53,393 bases of DNA from Salinivibrio costicola subsp. costicola ATCC 33508 = LMG 11651 (GTDB taxonomy: Bacteria; Pseudomonadota; Gammaproteobacteria; Enterobacterales; Vibrionaceae). The stretch spans positions 1-53,393 of the forward strand of contig AQOF01000050.1 in the NCBI GenBank assembly GCA_000565345.1. Reading direction: 5' to 3'. The notes under the pieces are model-generated. The model worked only from the letters and a program-made list of their open reading frames with translations. It was not told the DNA's origin and did not search any database. Made by a program: the position numbers and the translations under genes. Positions 32,453 to 39,942 of this stretch are shown one piece after another; the stretch's first letter is position 1; each line of letters begins with the position of its first letter.

Positions 32453-32884
32453 TGGTCAGGAAAGAGCACGTCAGAACCTGAGTGCCTTCCAGAGCTGGGT
32501 GGCCACCCAAACGGATGACGACTTTAAGCAGATCGTCTTTCGGGGCCAGTTAAACCGTGGCGAAGTGGCCAAAGCCATAGGCATCGGAAAGAGCGCGTTG
32601 CGCCAGAATCCGGCCATCAAAACGGCGCTGGAGAATCTGGAGCAGAACCTGCGTGATCGGGGTGTTCTGCCAGAACTGACCGAAACCGCCCAGGCTCAGC
32701 GATCAGAACCGAAGCGTTATGATCCCAGCGTTAGCCGAAGAGCCATGGAATCGAGAAGGCTCTCAGTGCTGGAGCAGGAAAACATTGAGCTGAAGGCCCG
32801 GGTGGCAACCTCGAAGCCAAGCTAAAACGTTACGGTGAACTGTCCGAAGTCCTCACAGAGTTCGGAGTCGCGCCCGATGCATGA
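32445..32884 (+). pseudogene. VPA1267-family protein, one frameshift near the C-terminus
   Basis: A small protein of about 146 residues after restoring one G near 32803; the end then reads LEAKLKRYGELSEVLTEFG. The motif LNRGEVAKAIGIGKSALRQNP looks like a helix-turn-helix, followed by LENLEQNLRDRGVLP and a C-terminal coiled-coil. Similar proteins, named after VPA1267, lie beside GMT genes in Vibrio parahaemolyticus. The true start is the ATG at 32445, inside the gmtX stop region, and the restored stop overlaps the next gene by 8 bases. Function is unknown. Confidence 0.65.
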
Positions 32885-35050
32885 AGAGTATTTCCGTGTC
32901 ACCAGCTGCCAGCACAACGGCTATAAATACACGATCTTCACGGGTATTCCCCTTAAAGCCGACAGTTACAAAATCAACTCGGGCAAATACATCGTTAGCA
33001 TCCGATGTGAAAACCAGTCCCTGCCTATCAAGCCGTCCGTTGGTCAGCAATGGCGAGTACGTGGCGTAAGGACGCTGGAGACCGTTCAGGCAGGCGATTA
33101 TAAGCTTCAGCAGCATTTGTATGATGCCCCAGCTGAGATGGAGTGCACGCTGCCGGAAACGGGCGAGGCGCTGATCCGCTTCATTGCCAATGAAAAGGAG
33201 TTCACCGGTATCGGTGAGGCTAAAGCACGAGCCTCTGGGACGCTTTTGGCAGTGACCTGCACCCCATACTCCAATCCAATACCTCCGAGTACAGAGGTCG
33301 TCTAAGGGAGGTTCTTAGCGAGGTTTCAGTAACCGCGCTATACAACGGCTACGCCAAGTACAAAAACCTTGCGCATGCGAACTGGCTGGCCTCTCTGGGA
33401 GTGCCGCTGAGCATTCAGCAACGCATCCTGAAATACCACGATAATCGTACCGTTGAGATACTCAAGAGCAATCCATACGCATTGCTCGGATTTGGAATGT
33501 CTTTTGCCGATATCGATGTCATTGCTGAACAAATGGGCATGGAGAAATCAGCACCGGTGCGGCTCGCAGCTGCATTAGAAAGCGCGATACGAAAAGAGGT
33601 AGAAAAGGGGCACACCTACGCCACTCATCAGGCGCTCAGGCCCGAGGTGGTCAAGCTGCTGGGCGATAAAGCTCTGGTCGCAGAGGCGTTCGCCAGCGGT
33701 TATCGCAACGGCCAGTTCATTCTCAGGCCAGAGACCGGCACCTACCATCCTACCGCCCAAATCATGATGGAGTCGGTCGTTGCCAAGCGGCTCAAGGCCC
33801 TGGCCGCCAACAAGGATGAAGATGAATCCGTCTTCAATGCGCTCACCGAGGCCGTTCAGGAGTTGCCCTACGACCTGACCGAGCAGCAGGTCCAGGCGGT
33901 CGAGTCGAGCCTTACCAATGCGGTGTCCTGCATCACGGGTGGTGCCGGTACGGGCAAGACCACGGTCCTTCGTACCGTGCTCAAAGCCTATGCTGCGCTT
34001 GGCTATAAGATTCATGCCGTCGCTCTGTCGGGGCGAGCAGCCATGCGGCTGCACGAGAGCATCGGATTCTTCACCATGACGATTGCTCGCCTGTTACGGG
34101 AAGAGCCGATCTCGCCGTCATTAGATGAGCCGAAGCATCTCCTGGTCATCGACGAAGCCAGTATGATCGACCTCCCGACCATGTATCGGATCGTTACGCA
34201 CCTCGATCCTTTAGTGCGTATCATCCTGACAGGCGATCCGAACCAGCTGCCAGCCATCGGCTGTGGCAAAGTCCTCTCAGACATCGTTGAATCCGGCTCA
34301 ATCGCTACGGTTGAGTTGAGCATCGTCAAACGCCAAGAAGGCTCAACGGGCATCCCGGAATACTCAACTACCATCAATGCGGGCGAGGTGCCTCCATCGT
34401 TATCGGTTGGCGCAATCACGTTCCACGAGACGCCTCCGCAGCAGGTGGTCGATAAGTGCAAATCCTTGTACGCGGAGTCACCCTATAACACCCAGATCAT
34501 CGGAGCCACCAAGGCTCTCGTTGGCGAGGTGAACCGTGAATGCCAAAAGCTGATCAATCCCGATGGGGAGCGCTTGCAGTTTAGGCTGCATGGCGATGAC
34601 TTCTTCCTCGATATGAGAGTGGGCGATCCGATCCTCTTCACGAGGAACAACTACAACATCGGCATTCAGAATGGGTCTCTTGGCGTATTATCCTCAACAG
34701 AGCGCGACACTCAGGATGGCCAGGAAACCTTTGGTGTTGTGACCCTGGATACCGGAGAGGCCATTTCAATTACGGATGAAGTCTTCGATTGCATGGAGCT
34801 TGGTTACGGGATCACACTCCACAAGGCTCAAGGAAGCCAGTTCCCGAGAATCATCATGGCAGTCCAGAAGGGGCGCATCTCAGACCGTGCATGGCTTTAC
34901 ACGGCGATTACCCGTGCCGAGGCAGAGATCCACATCGTTGGGCAGGCAAGTGATTTTGCGTCCATCGTGAAATCGGTAAGCAATGCCACCAAGCGGGCGA
35001 GTTTCTTGAGGGACTTGCTGGAAGAGAGGGATTCGGGGGTTAGCCATTAA
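32877..35050 (+). pseudogene. RecD-like superfamily 1 DNA helicase, one frameshift
   Basis: About 724 residues over two frames. The N-terminal part (MHEEYFRVTS) has an OB-like domain and helix-hairpin-helix-like segments (FTGIGEAKA). After a missing C near 33234 the second frame contains Walker A GGAGTGKTTVL, Walker B LLVIDEAS, LTGDPNQLPAIG, and the C-terminal UvrD-like motifs LGYGITLHKAQGSQFPRI and YTAITRAE. This layout is that of RecD2-type 5'-3' helicases. It overlaps the VPA1267-like gene, so it is in the trio operon and may be a core factor or a defence-type cargo gene. Which one cannot be told from this sequence. Confidence 0.78.
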
Positions 35051-35122
35051 CGGCACGCCCCCTCATCGCCGGTCGCGGCCATCGGGACCTCTCCCTGTAC
35101 CGCAGCTTCATCTTAAACGATC

Positions 35123-35148
35123 ATCGCTGGTCGTCAAATACCTCAGGT
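35123..35148 (+). repeat. Direct repeat, left copy, flanking the integron
   Basis: A 26-base segment beginning ATCGCTGGTCGT recurs at 37193-37218 with two mismatches. It lies between the helicase stop and the intI stop, and the pair brackets intI and its cassette. The remaining bases from 35051 to 35233 show no gene. Confidence 0.65.
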
Positions 35149-35233
35149 TCCGCTCGGTTGTAAACAAAAGCGAACATTCACCGCACCCCCAATTCCAGGC
35201 TTTACGCCCCTTAAACGGGTAAGCAATGCCCCA

Positions 35234-36202
35234 TCAAGAACTTGGCAAACGATCAAAAGGGCTGACGGTTCCAGCACGTCGATCGCCAATGACATGCGTG
35301 TAGATTTCTGTCGTTCGAATGTCGCTATGCCCAAGAATTTCCTGAACCGTCCTGATATCGCTCCCCGATCTCAATAACTCTGTCGCAAAGGCATGCCGAA
35401 AGGTATGAGCCGTCACACGCTTGGTGATTTCCGTGGCCAGAACGGCCTGCCTCAATCGCCGCGAGTACGATGAATGATGAAGATGGTGGCGGCACACATA
35501 ACCAGCGATGGGATGAACGCATCTTGTTACGGATGGGAACAGGTACTGCCAACCAAAGTCCTTCATGGCCGGTCCATACTTCTTGTGAAGTGAGGCCGGC
35601 ACTGACGTAAGCCCGAATCCATCGGCCAGATCGGACTCATGTACAGCCCTGACATGGGCGAATTGTCGCTCCATGTTTTCTCTTAGATTGCCTGGAATCA
35701 GTGTGTATCGATCTTTTCGTCCCTTACCGTTGAATACGAGCAAACTGCGGCTTTTTAGGTCGATGTCTTTCACGCGAAGCGAAAGAGCTTCGTTGATTCT
35801 CAAACCGCATCCATAAAGAAGCGCAGTGATGAGCCAATACTCTGCATCCATGTTTTGAAGAATAGAAGCAACTTCATCGGGACTCAGAACGGTTGGCATG
35901 CGTCGAGGCGTTTTCGTCATCTTGTACTGTAGGTTTTCAATCTCCCGCTTCAGCACATGCTTGTAGACAAAAATAATCGCGCATAGCGCCTGATTTTGAG
36001 TGCCCGGACTGACTCCCCGATTGACGGCGAGGTGATTCAGGAAACGCTCAATTTCGTGATTACCCATGACTTTTGGGTGCTTCTTGTCATTGAAAAGGAT
36101 GAACTGACGAACCCAGTAAAGATAGGACTTCTCGGTTCGGTAGCTGTACTGCTTTGTCCTAATTTCTGTGCGGACCGATTGTAGAAACGGTGATTTCGAC
36201 AC
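35234..36202 (-). CDS. intI: Integron integrase
   Basis: A tyrosine recombinase of 322 residues, the usual IntI length. Box I is LLYGCGLRINEALSLRVKDID, box II HTFRHAFATELLRSG, then VQEILGHSDIRTTEIYTHV with the nucleophile Tyr. The extra patch that separates IntI from XerC/D is present as YVCRHHLHHSSYSRRLRQAV. The C-terminus GTVSPFDRL also fits IntI. The GTG at 36202 is chosen: GGAGGG lies just upstream, and the longer open frame would read through a LexA box. It is transcribed away from the cassette, the standard integron layout. It does not look like class 1 IntI and is probably a Vibrio/marine type; the class is undetermined. Confidence 0.93.
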   Translation of the reverse strand: MSKSPFLQSVRTEIRTKQYSYRTEKSYLYWVRQFILFNDKKHPKVMGNHEIERFLNHLAVNRGVSPGTQNQALCAIIFVYKHVLKREIENLQYKMTKTPRRMPTVLSPDEVASILQNMDAEYWLITALLYGCGLRINEALSLRVKDIDLKSRSLLVFNGKGRKDRYTLIPGNLRENMERQFAHVRAVHESDLADGFGLTSVPASLHKKYGPAMKDFGWQYLFPSVTRCVHPIAGYVCRHHLHHSSYSRRLRQAVLATEITKRVTAHTFRHAFATELLRSGSDIRTVQEILGHSDIRTTEIYTHVIGDRRAGTVSPFDRLPSS

Positions 36203-36224
36203 GCTCGCCCTCCGTGGCTGAATG

Positions 36225-36240
36225 CTGTATGTACGTACAG
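36225..36240. promoter_or_regulatory. LexA box in the intI promoter
   Basis: CTGTATGTACGTACAG is a perfect CTG-N10-CAG palindrome, 22 bases upstream of the intI GTG and next to a TATAAC -10-like element. SOS control by LexA is established for several integron integrases. Confidence 0.85.
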
Positions 36241-36299
36241 TTATAATAAAAAACACCCAAAAACGCCAAAATTCTTGCGGCTTAATTTGCACGGCCCTG

Positions 36300-36476
36300 C
36301 TCGCTTTTCACAATGCATCTCTGTAGGTATCTGTTTCAGCATGGGAAAAATTCGACCCACTGGATTTAACGTGCAAAAACGTGCATAAATATCCCGCGTG
36401 CACACTTTTCACAGAACCAAAAGCTCAAAAGCCCCCTGAGATGGAGGGGTAATGATCTGAAAAATCGAGGTTATTC
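36300..36476. other. attI region and first cassette junction
   Basis: About 175 bases between the intI promoter and a GTTATTC core at 36470-36476. The same GTTATTC occurs at the end of the attC at 37034-37040, so the cassette is bounded by two identical crossover cores (G^TTATTC). The exact attI limits and the Pc promoter are not resolved. Confidence 0.6.
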
Positions 36477-37034
36477 AGGTTGTGAAGCAGTATTGGACTG
36501 GGTGATGGTGTTGCGGTTTAATAAGAAAGCAAACTAATAAGCTGTTATATTTACAGGAGAAATACGTGAAGTATTCAATGGTTTTGGCTAGTCTAGCTAT
36601 TCTATTTCCAATACATAGTTGGGCCGACACAACTATATGTAAGGTGTCAGGTGAAATTGGAGCGATTAAGGCAATTTCATGGAACTCAGAATCCCATTCG
36701 GCAAGCATTAAAGATAGTTTAGGAAATGAGCATAAAGGTAAAGTGACTCACTCAAGGAAACACGGTGAAATGGGTGAGAAAGTGAACATCTATATTGTTT
36801 ATGATGAACCGTTTTATGGTTCAGACTCTTCAGAATTCATAGTCTTTCCTGTTAATAATAGCCACAGAGTTATTGGAGTATCTTACATAATAAGAAATGA
36901 CGAAAAACACTTGGATATATCTAATGGTAACTATTCAGCGACTTGCTTAAGCATGTAAATATAACAAGGCCAGTCAAGGCGACGGCTTTTTCTCCGCCTA
37001 CGGCTCCACTACAAAGCCGCGCATGCTGGCGGCG
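36471..37034 (+). mobile_element. Integron gene cassette (one ORF plus attC)
   Basis: A 564-base unit from the first base after the attI core G to the G of the attC core. It holds one AT-rich coding region and ends in an attC. This is the normal size of a single-gene cassette. Confidence 0.75.
36566..36958 (+). CDS. Cassette-encoded secreted protein of unknown function
   Basis: A protein of 130 residues. The N-terminus is a signal peptide (MKYSMVLASLAILFPIHSWA) with cleavage after SWA, giving a mature protein of about 110 residues. The mature form has two cysteines, one near its N-terminus (TTICKVSG) and one near its C-terminus (SATCLSM), likely a disulfide closing a small beta-rich domain. 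The start is GTG with AGGAGA 8 bases upstream. Its AT-rich codon use is unlike the flanking recombinases. No family is recognised. It ends 2 bases before the attC, as cassette genes usually do. Confidence 0.75.
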   Translation: MKYSMVLASLAILFPIHSWADTTICKVSGEIGAIKAISWNSESHSASIKDSLGNEHKGKVTHSRKHGEMGEKVNIYIVYDEPFYGSDSSEFIVFPVNNSHRVIGVSYIIRNDEKHLDISNGNYSATCLSM

Positions 37035-37040
37035 TTATTC
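36961..37040 (+). repeat. attC recombination site
   Basis: Imperfect inverted repeat. The left arm starts ATAACAAGGCCAG and continues to GACGGCTTT; the right arm is AAAGCCGCGCATGCTGGCGG, ending GCGTTATTC. The arms pair with a few bulged bases around a central spacer. The TAACAA...GCGTTA ends resemble Vibrio cholerae repeats. Confidence 0.8.
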
Positions 37041-37192
37041 CGAAATCTGAACGTTCGCTTTGCGACCAGAGCTACGGGTGGCCAATTTATCGTGGCACTC
37101 TCCAGCTACAGAACGAGTATGGTGGTACGGCCGTTGCTCACATTCAAACATCTATGAGGAAGTTATCTGTATCTTCGCCCTCACTCGATCAC

Positions 37193-37218
37193 ATCGCTGG
37201 TCGTGAAATACCTCGGGT
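37193..37218 (+). repeat. Direct repeat, right copy, flanking the integron
   Basis: Matches 35123-35148 at 24 of 26 positions. A small hairpin (TCGCCGCTTGCGGCGA) follows at 37223-37238. The rest of 37041-37270 holds no supported gene. Confidence 0.65.
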
Positions 37219-37270
37219 GAATCGCCGCTTGCGGCGAGAGGGCAGAGCCTCGGAGCGAGTGCTCCTATTT

Positions 37271-37380
37271 TTACACACCAAATTACACACTGTGTAAAAA
37301 TGAAAAATGCCCCAGAAGTCTTTGCTTGTGGGGCATTCACTCACTCACCGGCAGAAGTACACAGAATTCACTATATACTC
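37271..37380 (-). repeat. Right-end recombinase-site-like repeats flanking a hairpin
   Basis: Read on the minus strand, the outer motif (37380-37352; TATATAGTGAATTCTGTGTA) and inner motif (37297-37271; CACAGTGTGTAATTTGGTGT) resemble the two left-end motifs. A hairpin with ATGCCCCA / TGGGGCAT arms (37308-37336) lies between, the same layout as the left end but inverted. Confidence 0.55.
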
Positions 37381-37386
37381 TTAGAG

Positions 37387-37398
37387 GGTGCCCTTTTT
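37387..37398 (+). terminator. Right arm of a split bidirectional terminator
   Basis: GGTGCCCTTTTT complements AAAAAGGGCACC at 27559-27570. It lies 23 bases past the stop of the minus-strand chemoreceptor gene. Confidence 0.65.
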
Positions 37399-37420
37399 GC
37401 GATCAAGAGAGTGCGCCGAA

Positions 37421-39508
37421 TTAGACTTTGAACGTCTCGACCAGCTGACGGATGGTGGTGGCTTCTTGGTTCAGCGTATGGTTTGCGCCTTGTGCTTGCT
37501 CACTGAGTGATAAGGTTTGCTCTATACGTTGTGAAAGGGCTTGGATATTTTCGGCCACTTGCTGCGAAACGGCACTTTGCTCCTCGGCTGCCCCTGCGGT
37601 TTGATAATTGATATCGCCGAGCTGGTGTACCAAATCAACAATCTCGTTTAAGGTCTGCTGCACGGAGACACTCGCTTGATAACCCTCTGCGGCACCGCGT
37701 TCACCTTGCTGGATAACCGCTTCAATATCCGTTAACAGTTGGTTAAATGTTTCAAGCGTCGATACGATTTGATCGACAGATTTTTGTGAATGCTGGGCTA
37801 ACGCGCGTACCTCGTCAGCGACCACCGCAAATCCTCGGCCAGCTTCACCGGCGCGTGCAGACTCAATCGCGGCATTGAGCGCCAATAAGTTCGTTTGATC
37901 CGAAATGCCACGAATATCATCGAGTAGTGCGGCAATATCGCTACCACTGGCTTTGACTTCGCTGACAAAACTGTTGGCTTTTTGTAGATCATTGTTCGCT
38001 GTTTGATTGCGCGCTACGTTGTTGGTCACATTATCCATACATTGATTCAGTGACGACACCACCGCGGCATTTTTCTCTTTGGAGGCTTCAGAGTTGGTTG
38101 CCACATCTTTGGACGTTGCTGTTAGTTGTTCCATGGCCGTTGCCGCTTGATGCAAGGTCTCCGTATTTTCAGATAGCGCTTGATGCGCATCGGTGATCGC
38201 ATGGTTAGCCGTCGTTGAAGTATCCGATAAGCGTCCACCTGCTTGCTGAATTTGGCCAACCATCGACTGTAGCGCATCCAGCATCTGATTGACTGACTGT
38301 TTGATACTATCAATCTCGGTTTTACCCGTGACGGATAAACGCTGAGTTAAATCCCCACCGCCTTGCGCAATCGCCTGAATGGAGTGATCAACACTGGTTA
38401 ACGGCGCCAATTGGCGTTTGATGACGACTTGAATGATGATAAACGCCAAAATCAGCACGATACTACTTACCAGATAGATGGTGTTTTGGATATGCGTCTC
38501 GGCCTCGGTCATCATTTGATTGAGTTGCGTCACCGGTGCCATAGCAGCAGATATAGGGGTCACAATCATCACCGACCAGGTCTTGGTCATATTGCCAAAC
38601 TCAATGGGTTGCGATACGTAAAAGTGCGAATCGGTTTGCTTGAATTGGTTTGTTGCGTTCTGGCTTAGAAGGTTAGAAAGTGGTTGGTAAGCAGGAGAGG
38701 AAAGTCCTGAGACCGCAGCGCCATGTTGAACGTGCTGATCGGTACTAGCCACAATCCGACCATCTTGACTGATAACAAATAGTTCCCCGTCATTATCGGC
38801 ACGTTTGGCTAAGAGTGATTGGATTTGCGAGGTCTTGAGCGTACTTCCCACCATAGCAACCGTTTTATCAAAGCGAAAAACGGGAGTTGTCACATCGAAC
38901 ACCGTTTGCGTCTTACCATTAATCTGAGCCGTTCTTGGATCAGTAATACAATCTTTTTGTGTGTTCACCGGGCACTGATACCAAGGGTTGGATTCTGAAA
39001 AGTTTTGAGCGGCTTGAAGACGCATTTCTCCGTTCTCATCCACCGATACAGACGGTACATAGCGTCCATCCGCTGCACTGGTTGGATCGCCATAATAAAA
39101 GGCATCGGCCCCTAAGACGTTTTTTTGCCACTCGGTATAGATGTTGTGCCACTCAGGCTGACGTTTCAAAATCGAATACATGATCCTAGGAATATCATCA
39201 CGATCGAGGATCCGTGATGACTTATTCTTTTCCGCTTCTGACGTATATATCTGAGCAATGGTTCGCACCGTATCGAGCGGAGAAGCGATGTAGGCATGAA
39301 TCTCTTCACTGAGTGCCGTTGCCCGGTTCTGCATTTTTATCACCTGATCCCGCTTCACACTCTCTGTCACCTGAGATGACATTGCTGATTGACTGGTATT
39401 CAGAGTTGAAAGAGAGATGGTGCTGACCAAACCCAGACCGACTAACACGATTGCAGAGGCCGTTAGGCTGATTCGTTGGCTGATAGAGAGGTGACGCAAT
39501 TTTTTCAT
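37421..39508 (-). CDS. Methyl-accepting chemotaxis protein with periplasmic Cache domain
   Basis: A chemoreceptor of about 695 residues. One membrane helix near residues 12-35 and a second near 340-362 bracket a large periplasmic dCache-like sensor (motifs [27 protein letters not shown]). A HAMP linker follows, then the long signalling coiled-coil with the conserved tip [20 protein letters not shown] and [13 protein letters not shown]. There is no C-terminal CheR-binding pentapeptide. ATG 39508 with GGAAAG upstream is preferred to GTG 39523. MalT-box-like sites lie 200-370 bases upstream, so it may sense maltodextrins or be co-induced with their uptake; that is inference. Confidence 0.92.
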   Translation of the reverse strand: MKKLRHLSISQRISLTASAIVLVGLGLVSTISLSTLNTSQSAMSSQVTESVKRDQVIKMQNRATALSEEIHAYIASPLDTVRTIAQIYTSEAEKNKSSRILDRDDIPRIMYSILKRQPEWHNIYTEWQKNVLGADAFYYGDPTSAADGRYVPSVSVDENGEMRLQAAQNFSESNPWYQCPVNTQKDCITDPRTAQINGKTQTVFDVTTPVFRFDKTVAMVGSTLKTSQIQSLLAKRADNDGELFVISQDGRIVASTDQHVQHGAAVSGLSSPAYQPLSNLLSQNATNQFKQTDSHFYVSQPIEFGNMTKTWSVMIVTPISAAMAPVTQLNQMMTEAETHIQNTIYLVSSIVLILAFIIIQVVIKRQLAPLTSVDHSIQAIAQGGGDLTQRLSVTGKTEIDSIKQSVNQMLDALQSMVGQIQQAGGRLSDTSTTANHAITDAHQALSENTETLHQAATAMEQLTATSKDVATNSEASKEKNAAVVSSLNQCMDNVTNNVARNQTANNDLQKANSFVSEVKASGSDIAALLDDIRGISDQTNLLALNAAIESARAGEAGRGFAVVADEVRALAQHSQKSVDQIVSTLETFNQLLTDIEAVIQQGERGAAEGYQASVSVQQTLNEIVDLVHQLGDINYQTAGAAEEQSAVSQQVAENIQALSQRIEQTLSLSEQAQGANHTLNQEATTIRQLVETFKV

Positions 39509-39687
39509 AATCACTTTCCGCACAAAGAAAAAATTCGGAGGTCGTCGAGCGGCGTGACGATGGGTGTCGTGCTAGCGAGCAATGGCACAACAGATAACGC
39601 GCGCCGACGGTGACGATCAGAGTGTCTAGTGTTGCTCAAATAGACAACAGGCACATCCTCCTTACTTGCGCTTGTAACGCTTGCAAA

Positions 39688-39878
39688 AAGGAGGAGATCA
39701 GGAGGGGGAGAGAGCTAATTTGAACGATCAGCTTAAGCCGATCCAGCGCACACCACATTGTCTTGACCGAGGTTGTCACGTTGCGACGATCACACTACTT
39801 GGATTAAAACAGCATGCGAAACTGCGCTTATTCACAATTTTGTTACTAAAGGGGAAGGGCGTAGGCAGGGGGAGGAGA
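39688..39878 (+). promoter_or_regulatory. MalT-box-like sites upstream of the chemoreceptor gene
   Basis: The 419-base intergenic region holds GGGGAGGAGA at 39869-39878 (9 of 10 to the MalT box), AAGGAGGAGA at 39688-39697 and GGGGAGAGAG at 39705-39714. They read on the strand opposite to the gene, as do the lamB and malK boxes. No other feature is clear here. Confidence 0.5.
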
Positions 39879-39916
39879 AATAAGTTGTAACTTCATTATT
39901 TCTCCTAGACACATAC

Positions 39917-39938
39917 TGTGAACGATAAATTGTTCACA
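39917..39938. promoter_or_regulatory. Perfect 7-base inverted repeat next to the EAL gene stop
   Basis: Arms TGTGAAC and GTTCACA are separated by 8 bases. The spacing does not fit CRP. It could be an operator or a short 3' hairpin of the EAL transcript. Confidence 0.35.
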
Positions 39939-39942
39939 AAAA

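Larger units (their letters stand above)
27571..37386. mobile_element. Gamma-mobile-trio type genomic island carrying an integron (about 9.8 kb)
   Basis: The segment between the split terminator arms interrupts the malM-chemoreceptor junction. It carries two tyrosine recombinases, two small trio-associated proteins, a RecD-like helicase and an integron with one cassette. Codon and base usage shift sharply to GC-rich in the trio genes and AT-rich in the cassette. The two ends carry similar repeats and hairpins in inverted orientation. Gamma-mobile-trio (GMT) islands were described in Vibrio and other gamma-proteobacteria as mobile elements with defence and toxin cargo. Boundaries are inferred to within about 20 bases; no target duplication could be fixed. 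Confidence 0.75.

Noticed and set aside
37152-37340. A 62-codon open frame on the minus strand in the island's right end
   Set aside because: It spans the direct repeat and hairpins of the island end, and lacks a ribosome-binding site and any family likeness.
39917-39938. CRP site
   Set aside because: The half-sites TGTGA and TCACA are separated by 12 bases rather than 6.
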